Assembly: GCA_005883855.1 (NCBI GenBank) | Contig: VBAU01000003.1 | Span: forward strand, 9,441 to 16,505 | Reading direction: 5' to 3' | Length of the DNA stretch: 7,065 nt | DNA from: Bacteroidota bacterium | GTDB lineage: Bacteria > Bacteroidota > Bacteroidia > Chitinophagales > Chitinophagaceae | Shown: one piece after another, positions 6,418-7,065 of the stretch | How the letters are laid out: each line of letters starts with the position of its first letter | Position numbering within the stretch: position 1 is the stretch's first letter | The notes under the pieces: generated by a model | What the model saw: the letters and a program-made list of their open reading frames with translations, nothing else | Told to the model about the DNA's origin: nothing | Database searches by the model: none | Made by a program: the position numbers and the translations under genes

Positions 6418-6513
6418 TTAACAACATCCATAACCGGTGACGCAGCAACCGCTGCCGCCACAGCAGTTCTGAATATTGGTCGAGGGGCCCGGATCTCTTT
6501 GATTTGTGTTCAT
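6418..6513 (-). CDS. 31-residue cysteine-pair miniprotein in the ars operon
   Basis: ATG at 6513 to TAA at 6418, 31 residues. The first half is polar (MNTNQRDPGPST) and the second half holds six cysteines as three adjacent pairs at 17/18, 23/24 and 30/31: NCCGGSGCC, then CC-x5-CC and stop. There is no lysine, histidine or hydrophobic helix, so it is not a membrane or signal peptide. The leader is A-rich (AAAAAGTAAAGCC before ATG), like other genes here. It lies 32 bases after arsM and 54 before arsN2 in the same direction. Its ending CC-x5-CC-stop copies the C-terminus of ArsM next door. I do not recognise a named family. Inference: a thiol peptide that binds or relays As(III) or a soft metal. 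The alternative is a duplicated, decaying arsM tail, but it has its own start and stop and a further CC pair. Confidence 0.55.
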   Translation of the reverse strand: MNTNQRDPGPSTNIQNCCGGSGCCVTGYGCC

Positions 6514-6545
6514 GGCTTTACTTTTTATAATTAGAAATAAAAATG

Positions 6546-7065
6546 TTAACAACAATTGCTAGCTGGTTCGCAGCAATTGCGACTATCTTTTGCGGGCTTC
6601 TCCGCATATACTGTAACGCTCGAAATTCTGGTATTGCTGCTTTTATATTCAAGGATTTCGTCTTCGCTTAGATATGCGGCTAATAGCTCATCGGGAATAT
6701 CTATTGTTTTGTCTTTCTGAAGCTTGATGTTTACGAAGCCTGCTTCATCAATAATCTCAATATAATTTTCCTTTTGAATGGCCCCGGAAATACAACCTGC
6801 ATACAATTCCGCCACCTCCTTCCACTTTGTCGGAATTTCACCTTGCAGCACAATATCAGAAATAGAGAAATGTCCCCCAGGTTTTAACACCCGGTAGATT
6901 TCGCTAAATACTTTATGCTTATTGGGAGCAAGATTCAAAACGCAATTGCTAATGATGACATCCGCTTTATTCGCCGTAACAGGCATATCCTCGATATCAC
7001 CTAAACGAAATTGTACATTTTTATAATTCAACTTTTCTGCGTTTTCAGTTGCTCGTGCGATCATT
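6546..7065 (-). CDS. arsM: Arsenite S-adenosylmethyltransferase ArsM, C-terminal part (start outside window)
   Basis: 172 residues are visible from the methionine at 7064, which is probably internal: it falls in the family stretch just after the SAM motif I region, and ArsM is usually about 260-280 residues, so roughly the first 90-110 are missing. Visible SAM methyltransferase motifs are FRLGDIEDMPV at 19-29, ADVIISNCVLNL at 34-45 and RVLKPGGHFSISDIVL at 58-73. The two As(III)-binding cysteines of this half are present: Cys41 (ISNCVLNL) and Cys91 (YAGCISGA), matching Cys174 and Cys224 of the Cyanidioschyzon enzyme. ArsM methylates arsenite to mono-, di- and trimethylated forms in the cytoplasm. 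The C-terminus adds NCCEPASNCC, a cysteine-pair tail repeated in the downstream miniprotein. It is the first gene seen of the minus-strand ars series; any arsR or promoter lies beyond the right edge. Confidence 0.92.
   Translation of the reverse strand, partial: MIARATENAEKLNYKNVQFRLGDIEDMPVTANKADVIISNCVLNLAPNKHKVFSEIYRVLKPGGHFSISDIVLQGEIPTKWKEVAELYAGCISGAIQKENYIEIIDEAGFVNIKLQKDKTIDIPDELLAAYLSEDEILEYKSSNTRISSVTVYAEKPAKDSRNCCEPASNCC

Noticed and set aside
6382..6420. Plus-strand intrinsic terminator formed by the ars intergenic hairpin and TCTTTTAATTTA
   Set aside because: No plus-strand gene precedes it; all genes around are on the minus strand, so it is kept only as a hairpin.
1..7065. CRISPR arrays, tRNA/rRNA genes, insertion sequences or prophage genes
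   Set aside because: No regularly spaced direct repeats, no tRNA-like cloverleaf, no transposase or integrase frames and no terminal inverted repeats were seen on either strand.

Overview
The window looks like a chromosomal segment from a member of the Bacteroidota, probably a Chitinophagaceae/Sphingobacteriia-type organism. This rests on three things: the N-terminus of the membrane-anchored peptidyl-prolyl isomerase (MSVIQSIRDKYARWAVIAIA), A/T-rich gene leaders that mostly lack a strong Shine-Dalgarno, and TAnnTTTG-like -7 elements. The lineage is an inference from protein style, not a database match.

Layout. Positions 1-630 (minus) hold the N-terminal 210 codons of a PpiD/SurA-type periplasmic folding factor that runs off the left edge. 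Positions 631-1309 carry no convincing protein gene. They contain a palindrome with a T-run in front of ppiD, a doubtful 73-codon ORF, and a cluster of degenerate DnaA-box-like 9-mers ending in (TAA)4 and a very AT-rich tract, which together resemble a bacterial origin unwinding module. On the plus strand follow nadA (quinolinate synthase, 1310-2320), a nitrilase-superfamily amidohydrolase (2403-3356) and a Nudix hydrolase gene broken by a frameshift near 3645-3650 (3394-3853).

The rest is one minus-strand series, read from the right edge leftward: arsM (arsenite methyltransferase, start outside the window), a 31-codon cysteine-pair miniprotein gene (6418-6513), arsN2-type GNAT acetyltransferase (5920-6363), arsC of the low-molecular-weight phosphatase fold (5531-5920, TGATG overlap with arsN2), and a GT39/GT83-like polytopic glycosyltransferase (3860-5494, apparent TTG start) that converges on the Nudix remnant.

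How they work together. ArsC would reduce arsenate to arsenite, ArsM would methylate arsenite, and the ArsN2-type acetyltransferase belongs to a family repeatedly found in ars operons. The miniprotein has six cysteines in three CC pairs and ends in CC-x5-CC-stop, exactly the pattern that ends ArsM in this window. That makes a small As(III)/metal-binding thiol peptide the most attractive undescribed element here. The second candidate of interest is the origin-like region upstream of nadA. NadA starts de novo NAD synthesis from aspartate; nothing in the sequence shows a functional link between it and the nitrilase or the Nudix remnant beyond co-orientation.
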